From assembly GCF_009754945.1 (NCBI RefSeq), contig NZ_WPIN01000013.1:62001-126000 (forward strand): a DNA stretch of 64,000 nucleotides, in the 5' to 3' direction. Positions 35,800 through 45,354 of the stretch are shown in pieces. Position 1 is the stretch's first letter, and each line of letters opens with the position of its first letter. The position numbers and the translations under genes were made by a program. The notes under the pieces are model-generated. The model ran no database searches. It had not been told where the DNA came from and worked only from the letters and a program-made list of their open reading frames with translations. Origin of the DNA: Spirosoma arboris. GTDB lineage: Bacteria; Bacteroidota; Bacteroidia; Cytophagales; Spirosomataceae.

Positions 35800-38181
35800 T
35801 CAACTTTCCCAAGTCCAGTTGCGTACCTCGGGCATATCCTGGCCGTACCTATTGATGTACTCCCTGTGTTCAATCAGCTTGTCCTGCATCGCCTGCTTGA
35901 GATACCCCAGCCGGTTTCTGAGTTGAGGGAGTCGGTCAATCACATCCTGAACCAGATGATAGCGATCCAACTCATTGAGCACGGTCATGTCGAACGGGGT
36001 AGTGATGGTCCCTTCCTCCTTGTAGCCCCGAACGTGGATGTTCCGGTGATTGGTTCGTTTATACGTCAGCCGGTGAATCAACCACGGATAGCCGTGAAAA
36101 GCAAAAATGACGGGTTTATTTTCGGTAAACAATAAGTCAAATGCCGTATCGTCCAGACCATGCGGGTGCTCACTGGCCGATTGGAGCCGCATCAGATCGA
36201 CCACATTCACCACCCGGATTTTTAAATCAGGTAGGGTCTGGCGCAGAATGGAAACGGCGGCCAGGGTTTCCAGTGTCGGCACATCCCCCGCGCAGGCCAT
36301 GACTACGTCTGGTTCGCAGCCGGTATCGTTGCTGGCCCAGGTCCAGATGCCGATGCCCCGGCTACAATGCGTGACGGCCGAGGGCATATCCAGCCATTGC
36401 GGAGCGGGATGCTTACCGGCCACCACCACATTGACATAATGCCGGGAGCGCAGGCAGTGATCCATCACCGATAGCAGGCAATTAGCATCGGGCGGTAAAT
36501 AGACCCGAACCACTTCCGCTTTTTTATTGACCACTACGTCAAGAAAACCGGGATCCTGATGGGTAAATCCATTATGGTCCTGCCGCCACACGTGCGACGC
36601 CAGCAGGTAATTAAGCGAAGCGATTTTACGGCGCCAGGGAATAGTTAGGGTAACCTTCAGCCACTTGGCATGTTGGTTGAACATCGAATCCACGATATGG
36701 ATAAAGGCTTCGTAGCTATTGAACAAACCATGTCGGCCCGTTAGCAGATAGCCTTCCAGCCAGCCTTCGCACTGGTGTTCGCTGAGCATCTCCATCACCC
36801 GGCCGTCGGGAGCCAGCAATTCATCGGATGGAAGCTGGTCGCCTTCCCACTGTCGGGTAGTAGCCTCAAAAACCGCGTTTAGTTTGTTCGACAAGGTTTC
36901 GTCGGGCCCGAAAATCCGGAAATTCCGTTGCGATTCGTTGAACCGGATAATATCCCGCAGAAACCTGCCCACAATCGCCGTGTCAGATTCGTTTATACTA
37001 CCGGAGCTTGTAATCGGAACGGCATAATCCCGAAAATCAGGAATACGCAAGTCTTTGAGGAGCAGGCCGCCATTGGCGTGTGGGTTGGCGCCCATTCGCC
37101 GGTTTCCCGCTGGGGCTAGCGCCTGTAGTTCGGGAATTAACCGACCAGCATTGTCAAACAGTTCGTCAGGGCGGTAGCTTTTCAGCCAGGTTTCCAGTTC
37201 CGTAAGGTGTGCCGAATTGGTAGCAGGGTCGGTAATGGGTACCTGATGCGCCCGGAATGTGCCTTCTATGGGCAGGCCGTTCACCATTTTGGGGCCAGTC
37301 CAGCCTTTAGGTGATCGTAGAAGGATCATGGGCCAGCGTGGCCGCTCGGTTTTCCCCTGCTCACGTGCTTCCTGCTGAATAGATTGAATTGTCTGAATAA
37401 CCTCATCGAGTACGGTGGACATTGTTTGGTGCATAACCATCGGGTCATCGCCCTCGACAAAATACGGTGTCCAGCCATAGCCGTAGAATAACTGCTGGAG
37501 TTCTTCATGACTGATTCGAGCCAGGACGGTTGGATTCGCAATTTTATATCCGTTCAGGTGCAGGATAGGTAGTACTACCCCATCCGTAGCCGGATTCAGA
37601 AACTTGTTTGAGTGCCAGGCCGTTGCCAGTGGGCCAGTTTCAGCTTCCCCATCACCCACCACGCAGGTCGCAATCAAATCCGGATTGTCAAACACGGCCC
37701 CAAAAGCATGACTAAGGGAATAGCCTAACTCACCGCCTTCGTGGATGGAGCCCGGACACTCCGGTGAAACGTGGCTGGGAATACCGCCCGGAAACGAAAA
37801 CTGGGTAAATAATTTTTTTAGGCCTGCTTCGTCCTGGGTGATATTGGAATACACCTCGCTGTAGGTGCCTTCCAGATAGGTGTTGGCCACCAACGACGGA
37901 CCGCCATGCCCAGGGCCAGATAGGTAAATCATATTCAGGTCATGTTCCCGAATTAATCGGTTCAGGTGGGCATAAATAAAATTCTGACCGGGCGAAGTGC
38001 CCCAGTGGCCCAGCAGCATCGCTTTAATATGCTCCGGCTTGAGCGGTTCCCGTAGCAATGGATTGTCGCGTAGGTACATTTGGCCCACCGACAGGTAGTT
38101 AGCCGCCCGCCAATAGGCATCAATGGCCTGTAACGTTTCGGCAGACGGTTTGGGGAATGGCTCGGTTCGATTGATTGTCAT
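35800..38181 (-). CDS. xfp: Phosphoketolase (xylulose-5-phosphate / fructose-6-phosphate)
   Basis: The product has 793 residues, the full family length. Motifs seen are GPGHGGPSLVANTYLEGTYS, the thiamine-diphosphate region GDGEAETGPLATAWHSNKFL, and AGKHPAPQWL. The enzyme splits xylulose 5-phosphate (or fructose 6-phosphate) with phosphate into acetyl phosphate and a triose or tetrose phosphate, using thiamine diphosphate. It lies between the PNPOx-like gene (36 bp upstream) and the broken acetate kinase on the same strand, and is probably transcribed from the promoter at about 38.75 kb. With ackA inactive locally, acetyl phosphate must be consumed by another enzyme or route. Confidence 0.93.
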   Translation of the reverse strand: MTINRTEPFPKPSAETLQAIDAYWRAANYLSVGQMYLRDNPLLREPLKPEHIKAMLLGHWGTSPGQNFIYAHLNRLIREHDLNMIYLSGPGHGGPSLVANTYLEGTYSEVYSNITQDEAGLKKLFTQFSFPGGIPSHVSPECPGSIHEGGELGYSLSHAFGAVFDNPDLIATCVVGDGEAETGPLATAWHSNKFLNPATDGVVLPILHLNGYKIANPTVLARISHEELQQLFYGYGWTPYFVEGDDPMVMHQTMSTVLDEVIQTIQSIQQEAREQGKTERPRWPMILLRSPKGWTGPKMVNGLPIEGTFRAHQVPITDPATNSAHLTELETWLKSYRPDELFDNAGRLIPELQALAPAGNRRMGANPHANGGLLLKDLRIPDFRDYAVPITSSGSINESDTAIVGRFLRDIIRFNESQRNFRIFGPDETLSNKLNAVFEATTRQWEGDQLPSDELLAPDGRVMEMLSEHQCEGWLEGYLLTGRHGLFNSYEAFIHIVDSMFNQHAKWLKVTLTIPWRRKIASLNYLLASHVWRQDHNGFTHQDPGFLDVVVNKKAEVVRVYLPPDANCLLSVMDHCLRSRHYVNVVVAGKHPAPQWLDMPSAVTHCSRGIGIWTWASNDTGCEPDVVMACAGDVPTLETLAAVSILRQTLPDLKIRVVNVVDLMRLQSASEHPHGLDDTAFDLLFTENKPVIFAFHGYPWLIHRLTYKRTNHRNIHVRGYKEEGTITTPFDMTVLNELDRYHLVQDVIDRLPQLRNRLGYLKQAMQDKLIEHREYINRYGQDMPEVRNWTWES

Positions 38182-38217
38182 TGCCTTGTTAGCGAAAAAG
38201 AAGATTTGTTGGACGGG

Positions 38218-38667
38218 TTACCTAATGCTGGATGTACCGACCCGTTTTCGATTGAATATGAATTCGATATAATACAGTCGGGGGGGCGTAGGCGGCTCTG
38301 TCGTTTCGGATGGGCTCCATTCAGCTACCGGTGTTTCATCGTCAAATAGGGGAGGCTGGCGGATTCCCAATCGTTGCAACATCCACAACCGCTCGTCGCC
38401 GGTTAGCTCTTCGGCAGTTCCCTGAATAACCACACTGCGCCATAGCGTTGAGGATACTATCTCATCAACCTCAAAACATACAGTTGGATTTTGGCCAATC
38501 AAGCGTGTTTTAGTTCCCTCACGCGTGTGCATATACACAAACTGGCCATCATACAGATAAGTGACCGGAACCAGCGAAATTTCATCATTGGCTGCACAAG
38601 CTAACCGACCAAACCACTGACTTGTAAGCAGGTGCTGAATCACTTCATCGGTTAAATAGCCAAGCAT
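38218..38667 (-). CDS. PNPOx-like flavin/F420-type split-barrel protein
   Basis: The product has 149 residues. The pattern FGRLACAANDEISLVPVTYL, then VYMHTREGTKTRLIGQNPTVCFEVD is typical of the pyridoxamine-phosphate-oxidase-like split barrel that binds FMN and related cofactors. Proteins of this type occur in stress and hypoxia regulons. It is the first gene of a leftward operon with phosphoketolase. A -7 element CATCTTTG sits 30 nt from the shared operator at 38777-38790. Confidence 0.78.
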   Translation of the reverse strand: MLGYLTDEVIQHLLTSQWFGRLACAANDEISLVPVTYLYDGQFVYMHTREGTKTRLIGQNPTVCFEVDEIVSSTLWRSVVIQGTAEELTGDERLWMLQRLGIRQPPLFDDETPVAEWSPSETTEPPTPPRLYYIEFIFNRKRVGTSSIR

Positions 38668-38746
38668 CGATTACCAGATACGGTAGCGGTTTTTGAAAAA
38701 AGCAGGGCTATATAGCCATGTCCTGTATCGGCTGCCACCGTATAAG

Positions 38747-38754
38747 CAAAGATG
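38747..38754 (-). promoter_or_regulatory. -7 element for the PNPOx/phosphoketolase operon
   Basis: On the minus strand this reads CATCTTTG, matching TAnnTTTG in all but the first base. Its end lies exactly 30 nt downstream of the palindrome at 38777-38790. Confidence 0.6.
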
Positions 38755-38776
38755 GGGGCCAGGGCTGATCCTGGCT

Positions 38777-38790
38777 CTGAGTAAGGTCAG
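38777..38790. promoter_or_regulatory. Crp/Fnr-type palindrome CTGA-N6-TCAG, site 1
   Basis: CTGAGTAAGGTCAG lies between the divergent PNPOx-like and universal-stress genes. It is one of four such sites, each in a divergent intergenic region of the island. The TGA-N6-TCA core is that of Crp/Fnr-family regulators. Confidence 0.75.
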
Positions 38791-38834
38791 CTTTTTGGAT
38801 GATGAATGTCAGGGAACAATCCCAGGTGCCCGGC

Positions 38835-38842
38835 TAACTTGT
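38835..38842 (+). promoter_or_regulatory. -7 element for the usp-ldh-mgt operon
   Basis: TAACTTGT, a near match to TAnnTTTG, spans nucleotides 45-52 after site 1. The same spacing is found at the universal-stress promoter at 57.85 kb. Confidence 0.5.
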
Positions 38843-38871
38843 GGGCAAATTCCATCATAGACTTACCCACC

Positions 38872-39690
38872 ATGAAAACCCTTGTTTTTGCGACTGATTT
38901 TTCCGCCAATGCGCACCGAGCCGCTCGATTTGCGGGTCAGTTAGCCTACGACCTGAAGGCAACCCTGATTTTAGTCCATGCCTATCATCTCTGGCCGGAT
39001 AATCCAGCCAAAACGGGTGATTTCCCGCTATCCGTAAAGGCCATGCACGATAACAGCGAAACGAAATTACATAAGTTAGCAGGCGAACTCCGCGAACTAG
39101 TAGGCCCAACGGTCGCCATCCGCTGTCAGGCGCAGGAAGGCCATACCATGAATGCCATCCGTTTGGTGACGAAAACCGAGCAGGCCGATCTGCTGATTAT
39201 GTCGACGGTAGGCACTGCACCGCAGAGTGCGCAACGATTCGGGAGTATGGCTACGGGCATGGTTGCCGAGACGGAGGTACCGCTATTGCTTATTCCGCCG
39301 GGCATTAGCTATGCAGGCTTAAAAAATGCCGTGCTATGTATTGACCTGACTGAGCCACCCAATGCTTTGACTCTTGATCAGACGTTGCAGTTCGCCAAAT
39401 CGGTTGGCTGCGTACTGAACATATTGTGTATCAACGACAAACCCGGCGATGCCAACATCCATGAGCAGGCTGAACACCTGCGTCGGCTGCTGAGCCAGCA
39501 ACCGCATACGCTCACCATCGAAACCGGCAGGGAGCTTTATGATACGATTCTGACCTTTGCGCACACCAATAAAGCAGACCTGATTATGATGCTGCCCCAA
39601 ACCCGAAGCTGGTTCTGGAAACTACTTCATGAGGGCGAAACCCAGCGCCTGGCTCGCCTGACTGATATTCCGTTACTGGCCATAGTCTGA
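38872..39690 (+). CDS. Universal stress protein, two UspA domains
   Basis: I use the ATG at 38872 (MKTLVFATDFSANAHRAARF); an upstream in-frame start would extend the protein by 22 unconserved residues and overlap the promoter. The 272-residue product has two UspA halves. The first holds the strand-helix start TDFS and the region ADLLIMSTVGTAP; its Gly-rich nucleotide loop is degenerate. The second half is also degenerate. It is the first gene of a rightward operon with a D-2-hydroxyacid dehydrogenase and an Mg-type P-ATPase, and lies 81 bp after the palindrome. Confidence 0.85.
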   Translation: MKTLVFATDFSANAHRAARFAGQLAYDLKATLILVHAYHLWPDNPAKTGDFPLSVKAMHDNSETKLHKLAGELRELVGPTVAIRCQAQEGHTMNAIRLVTKTEQADLLIMSTVGTAPQSAQRFGSMATGMVAETEVPLLLIPPGISYAGLKNAVLCIDLTEPPNALTLDQTLQFAKSVGCVLNILCINDKPGDANIHEQAEHLRRLLSQQPHTLTIETGRELYDTILTFAHTNKADLIMMLPQTRSWFWKLLHEGETQRLARLTDIPLLAIV

Positions 39691-39712
39691 AATCTGTTGC
39701 TGCTTATCTACT

Positions 39713-40708
39713 ATGACCATCGCGTTTTTTAGTTGCCATCCTTACGAACAGCCTTTTCTTGAAGCGGCTAATGCCAATCACCGCCACCAGCTAACCTTTT
39801 TGCCCCAGCTACTCACGCCCGAAACGGTACACCTGGCAGCCAGTCATGATGCCATTTGTGTATTTGTCAACGACCAGCTTACTGGCCCCACGCTGCAACG
39901 GCTGGCCAGTGAGGGTATTCGGCTGGTGGCTCTACGCTGTACGGGTTATAATCAGGTCGATATTCCGACGGCCAGGCAGTTAGGTATTCGTATTCTGCGC
40001 GTACCGACTTACTCGCCCCATTCGGTGGCCGAGCACGCCGTGGCGCTGCTGATGGCGCTGAACCGGAAAACGCATCTGGCGTATCAGCGCACCCGAAAAA
40101 ATAATTTTACGCTCGATGGGTTGATGGGGTTTGACCTTTACGGCAAGCGGGTAGGCGTTATTGGTACCGGCAAAATCGGGATGATGTTTTCCCGGATTAT
40201 GCTGGGTTTTGGTTGTCACGTATTGGCGTACGATAAAGTTCGCTCGGCCATCCTGCAACAGCTTGGGGTAGAATATCTGCCGATGGAGGATGTACTGGCC
40301 TCGTCGGATATTATTTCGTTGCATTGTCCGCTGACGCCCGAAACCCATCATCTTATCAATGAGGCTTCGTTGGCCCAGATGAAACCAGGTGCCTATTTGA
40401 TCAATACCAGTCGGGGCGGATTAATGGATGCCCGCGCCGTAGTAGAAGCCCTGAAAAGCGGTCAGCTGGGCGCCCTGGGTATGGATGTATACGAGCTGGA
40501 AGACGATTTCTTTTTTGCCGACTGGTCCGGTCAGGAACTTCCCGACGCCGAGCTGAATACACTGACACATCTACCAAACGTACTGGTCACCTCGCACCAG
40601 TTTTTTTTCACCGCCGAGGCTATGGAGCAAATTGCTCACACGACACTCAATAACCTAACCTATCTGGAACAGCAACGCTTACCGGACGATTGCCTGGTAG
40701 TTGGTTAA
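39713..40708 (+). CDS. D-2-hydroxyacid dehydrogenase, D-lactate dehydrogenase type
   Basis: The product has 331 residues. The Rossmann motif GVIGTGKIG near residues 147-155, Arg in INTSRGGLMDARAV, Glu in DVYELEDDFFF and His in LVTSHQFF form the catalytic set of the D-isomer 2-hydroxyacid dehydrogenase family. The LdhA-like features and length fit NADH-dependent reduction of pyruvate to D-lactate, a fermentation step. It follows the universal stress gene by 22 bp. Confidence 0.88.
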   Translation: MTIAFFSCHPYEQPFLEAANANHRHQLTFLPQLLTPETVHLAASHDAICVFVNDQLTGPTLQRLASEGIRLVALRCTGYNQVDIPTARQLGIRILRVPTYSPHSVAEHAVALLMALNRKTHLAYQRTRKNNFTLDGLMGFDLYGKRVGVIGTGKIGMMFSRIMLGFGCHVLAYDKVRSAILQQLGVEYLPMEDVLASSDIISLHCPLTPETHHLINEASLAQMKPGAYLINTSRGGLMDARAVVEALKSGQLGALGMDVYELEDDFFFADWSGQELPDAELNTLTHLPNVLVTSHQFFFTAEAMEQIAHTTLNNLTYLEQQRLPDDCLVVG

Positions 40709-40787
40709 GTAAGGGGGTAGTGCGTTGTCGATAACCAGTCTGGGTTACCTGGGCTGGTTATTTATCTTTTCCCGAATAGACGGCCCG

Positions 40788-43346
40788 ATGAATACAACTC
40801 TATTGACCCAGACAGAACCCGATTTATCTACCTTTTGGGCCTTATCGGCTGATCAGGTACTGGTGCGGCTACAGACAACCGAATCAGGATTGAGCACTCC
40901 ACAAGCGGAGCTGGTTCGGCAAATTGCAGGACCGAATCAACTCCAGGCCCCGCAAAAAGGCTCGGCCATTGGTTTGTTCTTGAGTCAGTTCAAAAGCCCG
41001 ATTTCGATCATTCTGCTGGCGGCTGAAACACTCTCGTTCTTTCTCCACGATACGACCGATGCCGTCATTATTTTCGTCATTATCTTGCTGAGTGGCCTGC
41101 TTGGTTTCTGGCAGGAAAAAGGGGCGTCTGACGCTATGCAGCGGTTGCTTTCCCTGGTGGGGGTGAAAGCAACGGTCTGGCGCAATGGGCAGGAAACCGA
41201 TCTTCCCGTTGAAGACGTTGTTGCAGGCGATGTGGTGAGCCTGCGAGCGGGCGACCTAGTGCCTGCCGACAGCTATCTGCTAGCGTCCAATGAACTGTTT
41301 GTCAATGAAGCAACCCTGACGGGGGAAACCTATCCGGTTGATAAACAACCCAGCGTACTGGCAACCGATACGCCCATTGCCAAACGGCAGAATGCCCTGT
41401 TCATGGGTTCGCACGTAGTGAGTGGTAGTGGCCGGGTTGTGGTCGTGCAAACGGGCGCACGTACAGAGCTGGGACGGATCGCGCAACGGATCAGCCAGAC
41501 TCCGCCCGAAACCGATTTTGAGCGGGGTATCCGGCAGTTTGGTTATCTGCTCATGGAAATTACGCTGGTGCTGGTCATCCTGATTTTCGCCATCAATGTT
41601 GGCTTGCACAAACCCGTTTTAACCGCGTTTCTGTTTTCACTGGCTATTGCCGTTGGCCTGACGCCCCAGTTACTACCGGCTATTATCAGCATTAATCTGG
41701 CTAAAGGAGCTAGTCGCATGGCACAGCAGCAGGTGATTGTTAAACGATTATCGGCCATTGAAAACATCGGCAGCATGAACGTGCTCTGTTCCGACAAAAC
41801 GGGTACGCTCACCGAAGGTAGTGTCCGGGTGGATCGTATTATGGACGTTTGGGAAAAGCCTTCCGGGCAGGCGCAATTGCTGGCTAAACTAAACGCGCAG
41901 CTTCAGCAGGGGTTTCGGAATGCCATCGATGAGGCTATTCTGGCGTTTGACACCACCGATGTATCGGCTTATCCGCGTGTAGACGAAATACCGTACGATT
42001 TCATTCGTAAACGGCTGACCATCCTGACCGAAATTGATGGACAGACAGTCATGAGTACGAAAGGTGCTGTTCAGAACATACTGGAAATCTGTACGTTTGT
42101 GGATCGGGGAACGGAAGCGCCGATTCCGCTGACCGAGGTGCGGGCGCAGATTGAGCAAACCTATCAAACGCTCAGTAGTCAGGGATTCCGAACGCTGGGG
42201 CTGGCCACCAAAAACACCAACGGCAAACGGGACATTGATAAGAGTGATGAATCCGACATGACGTTTCTGGGATTCATTACGCTGTTCGACCCGCCTAAAG
42301 CGGGTATCTCCGAAACCCTGGCGACGCTGACAGGATTGGGAATTCAACTCAAAATGATTACGGGCGATAATGCGCTTGTGGCCAGTTGCATAGCCGAACG
42401 CATGGGCATCGACTGCCCCGACGTGCTGACAGGTGCTGCGCTGCGACAACTCTCTCCCGAAGCACTCCGCCAAAAAGTAGTGGATACGCCTGTGTTCGCC
42501 GAGGTCGAACCCAATCAGAAAGAAAGCATCATTCTGGCTTTACAGAAAGCGGGTTTCGTGGTGGGTTACATGGGCGACGGTATTAACGACGCCAGTGCCC
42601 TGCATGCATCCGACGTAGGCATTTCGGTCGATTCGGCGGTGGATGTCGCCAAAGAATCGGCTGATATTGTTCTGCTGCAACAAAACCTGAATGTGCTGAT
42701 CGACGGCATTCGCGAAGGTCGCCGGACGTTTGCCAATACGCTCAAGTACATCTTTATGGCCACCAGCGCCAACTTCGGCAATATGTTCAGCATGGCGGGG
42801 GCATCGCTGTTTTTACCGTTTCTTCCGTTGTTGCCCACCCAGATTCTGCTCACCAATTTACTGACCGATCTGCCCGAAATGACCATTGGTTCGGACAACG
42901 TCGAGCCTGAAGCCATAGCCAAACCTGCCCGTTGGGATCTGCCCTTTATTCGGCACTTTATGCTGACGTTCGGGCCGCTCAGTTCGGTTTTTGATTACCT
43001 GAGTTTCGGACTCTTGCTCTGGGTATTCCATGCCAACGAACACTTGTTTCAAACGGGTTGGTTTGTCGAGTCGGTTCTTTCAGCTTCCATCATCGTGCTG
43101 GTCGTTCGTACCCGTCAGGCGTTTTATCGGACCAGGCCGAGTAAGTGGCTGATGATGGCTACCGGCTTCGTTGTACTGGTGGTGTTGCTGTTGCCGCTCT
43201 CACCACTGGCTTCCGTTTTTGGTTTTAGCCCATTACCTCTATCTCTGTATGGAGCCATCCTGGGTATTGTGGGTACCTATGTCGTAGCGGCAGAGGGGCT
43301 TAAGCACTGGTTTTACCGAACGTACGCAAGCGGACCAGCGCGATAG
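40788..43346 (+). CDS. mgtA: Mg2+-translocating P-type ATPase (MgtA-like, type IIIB)
   Basis: I use the ATG at 40788; an earlier frame would need a TTG start. The 852-residue product has the phosphorylation motif CSDKTGTLTEG (Asp near residue 335), the ATP-binding MITGDNALVASC, MGDGINDASAL, and the C-terminal ANFGNMFSMAGASLFLPFLP, characteristic of Mg importers of the MgtA/MgtB type. About ten membrane helices are expected. It is the third gene of the usp operon, 79 bp after the dehydrogenase gene. That spacer holds an 8-bp inverted repeat (ATAACCAG/CTGGTTAT, 40731-40761) which may attenuate transcription. Confidence 0.9.
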   Translation: MNTTLLTQTEPDLSTFWALSADQVLVRLQTTESGLSTPQAELVRQIAGPNQLQAPQKGSAIGLFLSQFKSPISIILLAAETLSFFLHDTTDAVIIFVIILLSGLLGFWQEKGASDAMQRLLSLVGVKATVWRNGQETDLPVEDVVAGDVVSLRAGDLVPADSYLLASNELFVNEATLTGETYPVDKQPSVLATDTPIAKRQNALFMGSHVVSGSGRVVVVQTGARTELGRIAQRISQTPPETDFERGIRQFGYLLMEITLVLVILIFAINVGLHKPVLTAFLFSLAIAVGLTPQLLPAIISINLAKGASRMAQQQVIVKRLSAIENIGSMNVLCSDKTGTLTEGSVRVDRIMDVWEKPSGQAQLLAKLNAQLQQGFRNAIDEAILAFDTTDVSAYPRVDEIPYDFIRKRLTILTEIDGQTVMSTKGAVQNILEICTFVDRGTEAPIPLTEVRAQIEQTYQTLSSQGFRTLGLATKNTNGKRDIDKSDESDMTFLGFITLFDPPKAGISETLATLTGLGIQLKMITGDNALVASCIAERMGIDCPDVLTGAALRQLSPEALRQKVVDTPVFAEVEPNQKESIILALQKAGFVVGYMGDGINDASALHASDVGISVDSAVDVAKESADIVLLQQNLNVLIDGIREGRRTFANTLKYIFMATSANFGNMFSMAGASLFLPFLPLLPTQILLTNLLTDLPEMTIGSDNVEPEAIAKPARWDLPFIRHFMLTFGPLSSVFDYLSFGLLLWVFHANEHLFQTGWFVESVLSASIIVLVVRTRQAFYRTRPSKWLMMATGFVVLVVLLLPLSPLASVFGFSPLPLSLYGAILGIVGTYVVAAEGLKHWFYRTYASGPAR

Positions 43347-43359
43347 GTAGTTAAGGCCA

Positions 43360-45036
43360 TCAGACAGATATAGCTTCGGTCGATAAGGGTATCGTCTGGG
43401 GTAGCGAATACAGTTTCTCATAGTATTCTATCGCCATCCGGTCCGAGTCAAATTGGGGTGATACGTTGAGAATACCAGCTTTCTGGATGCGTAACCACTG
43501 CGCGGGTTGCTCGTAGTACATCGGTAAAATAACCGTTTCCAATAGCGTAAACAGATTGTCGGCGTCAAAAGCATCCTGCTCATGGGCGGGCCAGGTGGGG
43601 TCGGCTTCGGGCAGGACAAAGCTGTTGAGGCCGGGACGAGCGAACTCTGGTATCCAGCCGTCGTTGGTTGAACAGTTGATGGCTCCGTTCATGGCCGCTG
43701 TCATACCACTGGTACCAGAGGCTTCGCGGGTGAGCCGGGGCGTATTCAGCCACAGATCGGCCCCCTGTTTCAGCAGTTTCGACAGGTGCATCTCGTAGCC
43801 CACCAGCACTGAGCTGTTGACATAGTTTTTGGACACATGCACCAGCCGGTCGAAGGTGCCGATGCTGGCATAATCGAAGGGGTAGGGTTTCCCCGCCCAG
43901 ATAAGCTGCACCGGATAGCGGGAGTTGGTCATTAACCGGTCGAAGCGGGCTGAGTCTGACAGTAGCAGATCGGCGCGTTTATAGCCCGCAAACCGACGCG
44001 CCCACACCATCGTAAACACGGCCGGGTCGTAGAGATCGCCGGTCTGGTTGGCTACTTCGTCAAACAGGCATTGCTTCGCCGTTTTTTTATGAGCGATCAG
44101 TGTGGCATCATCGTCGTTAGCCGCTGCCGTATACAAGGCCGAATTTCCCCAGAATGCCTGATTCTGCGCGTTAGTAATGGCAATAATAGGCGCCAGATCA
44201 GGGTAACCCTGCCAGAGCTGTTTGCTCACCTCCTGATGTTTTTTCGAAACGGCATTGGCACGGCCAGACAGGCGCAAGGCACCCAGCGCCCAGTTGAACG
44301 TATCGTCAGCTATACCCGTCAGTTGCCGTACTTCGGTTAGGGGCAGGTAATTAAAAAAGCCCATTCGGTCCAGTAATCGAATGTCGCTTCGGGGGTTACC
44401 CGCTTCCTCAGGCGTATGCGTCGTGAACACCAGCCGCTGCCGAACGGCCTCCCGACTTCCCAATTGCTGGTACAGATAAAACGCCAGGGGCAACGGGTGA
44501 CTTTCGTTCATGTGGTATACATCCGGCGTCAGATTCAATTGCTCCAGGAGTTTGGCCCCACCAATACCCAGCAGAATGCTCGACGCAATGCGGGTTTCGG
44601 GGTTGGCATCGTAAAGTTTATGGCAGATGGTCTGAGCCAGGTAATCGTTCTCCGGTAAGTCAGTTGACAGGAAATACATCGGTACCGTCCCGAAAACGGT
44701 CGGTGGCAGGTAGTAAGCCGTCACCCAGACGGGTGCATAATTGACCTGAATTTGAAATTTCAGCTGAGTAGGCTGAAGAAAACTGTACTGCTTTTCCAGA
44801 AAAAGCACGTCCATGGTCTGATCTGCCTTGCGGACCTGATCGTAATAACCGTATTTCCATAGAATTCCGATGGCTGTAATTGGCTGTTGCAAGTGGTAAG
44901 CACTGCGCATATGTGAACCGGCCAGAAAACCCAGCCCACCCGAATAGGTTTTAAGCGGCTGGGCTACGGCAAATTCCATCGAAAAATAAGCTACCTGACG
45001 GGTTGGTGGGGTTTTAGAAACAAGAGGAGTCATCAA
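43360..45036 (-). CDS. Short alpha-glucan (glycogen) phosphorylase, GT35
   Basis: The product has 558 residues, the short form of GT35 phosphorylases, about 250 residues less than the classical enzyme. Motifs seen are YFSMEFAVAQPLKTYSGGLG near the start, WARRFAGYKRADLLL, and EASGTSGMTAAMNGAINCST, the region that carries active-site and pyridoxal-phosphate contacts. It releases glucose 1-phosphate from storage glucan. Its gene is convergent with mgtA (14 bp between stops) and divergent from copB; its -7 element GATTTTTG ends 30 nt from site 2. Confidence 0.88.
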   Translation of the reverse strand: MMTPLVSKTPPTRQVAYFSMEFAVAQPLKTYSGGLGFLAGSHMRSAYHLQQPITAIGILWKYGYYDQVRKADQTMDVLFLEKQYSFLQPTQLKFQIQVNYAPVWVTAYYLPPTVFGTVPMYFLSTDLPENDYLAQTICHKLYDANPETRIASSILLGIGGAKLLEQLNLTPDVYHMNESHPLPLAFYLYQQLGSREAVRQRLVFTTHTPEEAGNPRSDIRLLDRMGFFNYLPLTEVRQLTGIADDTFNWALGALRLSGRANAVSKKHQEVSKQLWQGYPDLAPIIAITNAQNQAFWGNSALYTAAANDDDATLIAHKKTAKQCLFDEVANQTGDLYDPAVFTMVWARRFAGYKRADLLLSDSARFDRLMTNSRYPVQLIWAGKPYPFDYASIGTFDRLVHVSKNYVNSSVLVGYEMHLSKLLKQGADLWLNTPRLTREASGTSGMTAAMNGAINCSTNDGWIPEFARPGLNSFVLPEADPTWPAHEQDAFDADNLFTLLETVILPMYYEQPAQWLRIQKAGILNVSPQFDSDRMAIEYYEKLYSLPQTIPLSTEAISV

Positions 45037-45062
45037 GTGAGTGGTCGTAGATGGTCGTCGTT

Positions 45063-45070
45063 CAAAAATC
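45063..45070 (-). promoter_or_regulatory. -7 element for the glucan phosphorylase gene
   Basis: On the minus strand this reads GATTTTTG (TAnnTTTG with one mismatch), ending 30 nt from site 2 (45093-45106). Confidence 0.5.
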
Positions 45071-45092
45071 GGTCATTCGCTCGATTAAGAAT

Positions 45093-45106
45093 CTGAGTGC
45101 CCTCAG
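45093..45106. promoter_or_regulatory. Crp/Fnr-type palindrome CTGA-N6-TCAG, site 2
   Basis: CTGAGTGCCCTCAG lies 56 bp before the glucan phosphorylase start and about 250 bp before copB. For copB only a poor -7 candidate (ATGAATTG) lies at the 30-nt distance. Confidence 0.7.
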
Positions 45107-45354
45107 CCTTTTCATTGATTTTTGTTGGATGAATTGATTGGTAACGGTTTTTTGGCAGAATTTTCTCCATTGAATCAACTCGATTATGATAAGTTTTTGT
45201 GAAGAACGAATTCCGGCGGCTTACAAAATTCGGGGGGAGTCGTGCAGAATTTCTGGTCTGCACTGTTTTTATTGTCTTTAAACGTTCCGTTTGTTTAATT
45301 TCATCTATCCGGTCGTCAGCCTCAGGCGTATCCGTCACGAGCAAACTCAATCAC

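Noticed and set aside
40731..40761. 8-bp inverted repeat between the dehydrogenase and mgtA genes
   Set aside because: Possibly an attenuator, but there is no CTGA-N6-TCAG site and no clear T-tract, so an independent promoter or terminator is not claimed.
41889..42473. 194-codon minus-strand frame inside mgtA
   Set aside because: Antisense shadow of a highly conserved P-type ATPase; no known domain.
45033..45350. Minus-strand frame in the glucan phosphorylase/copB spacer
   Set aside because: It covers site 2 and the promoter region; no domains, and its extent is explained by the stop-poor spacer.
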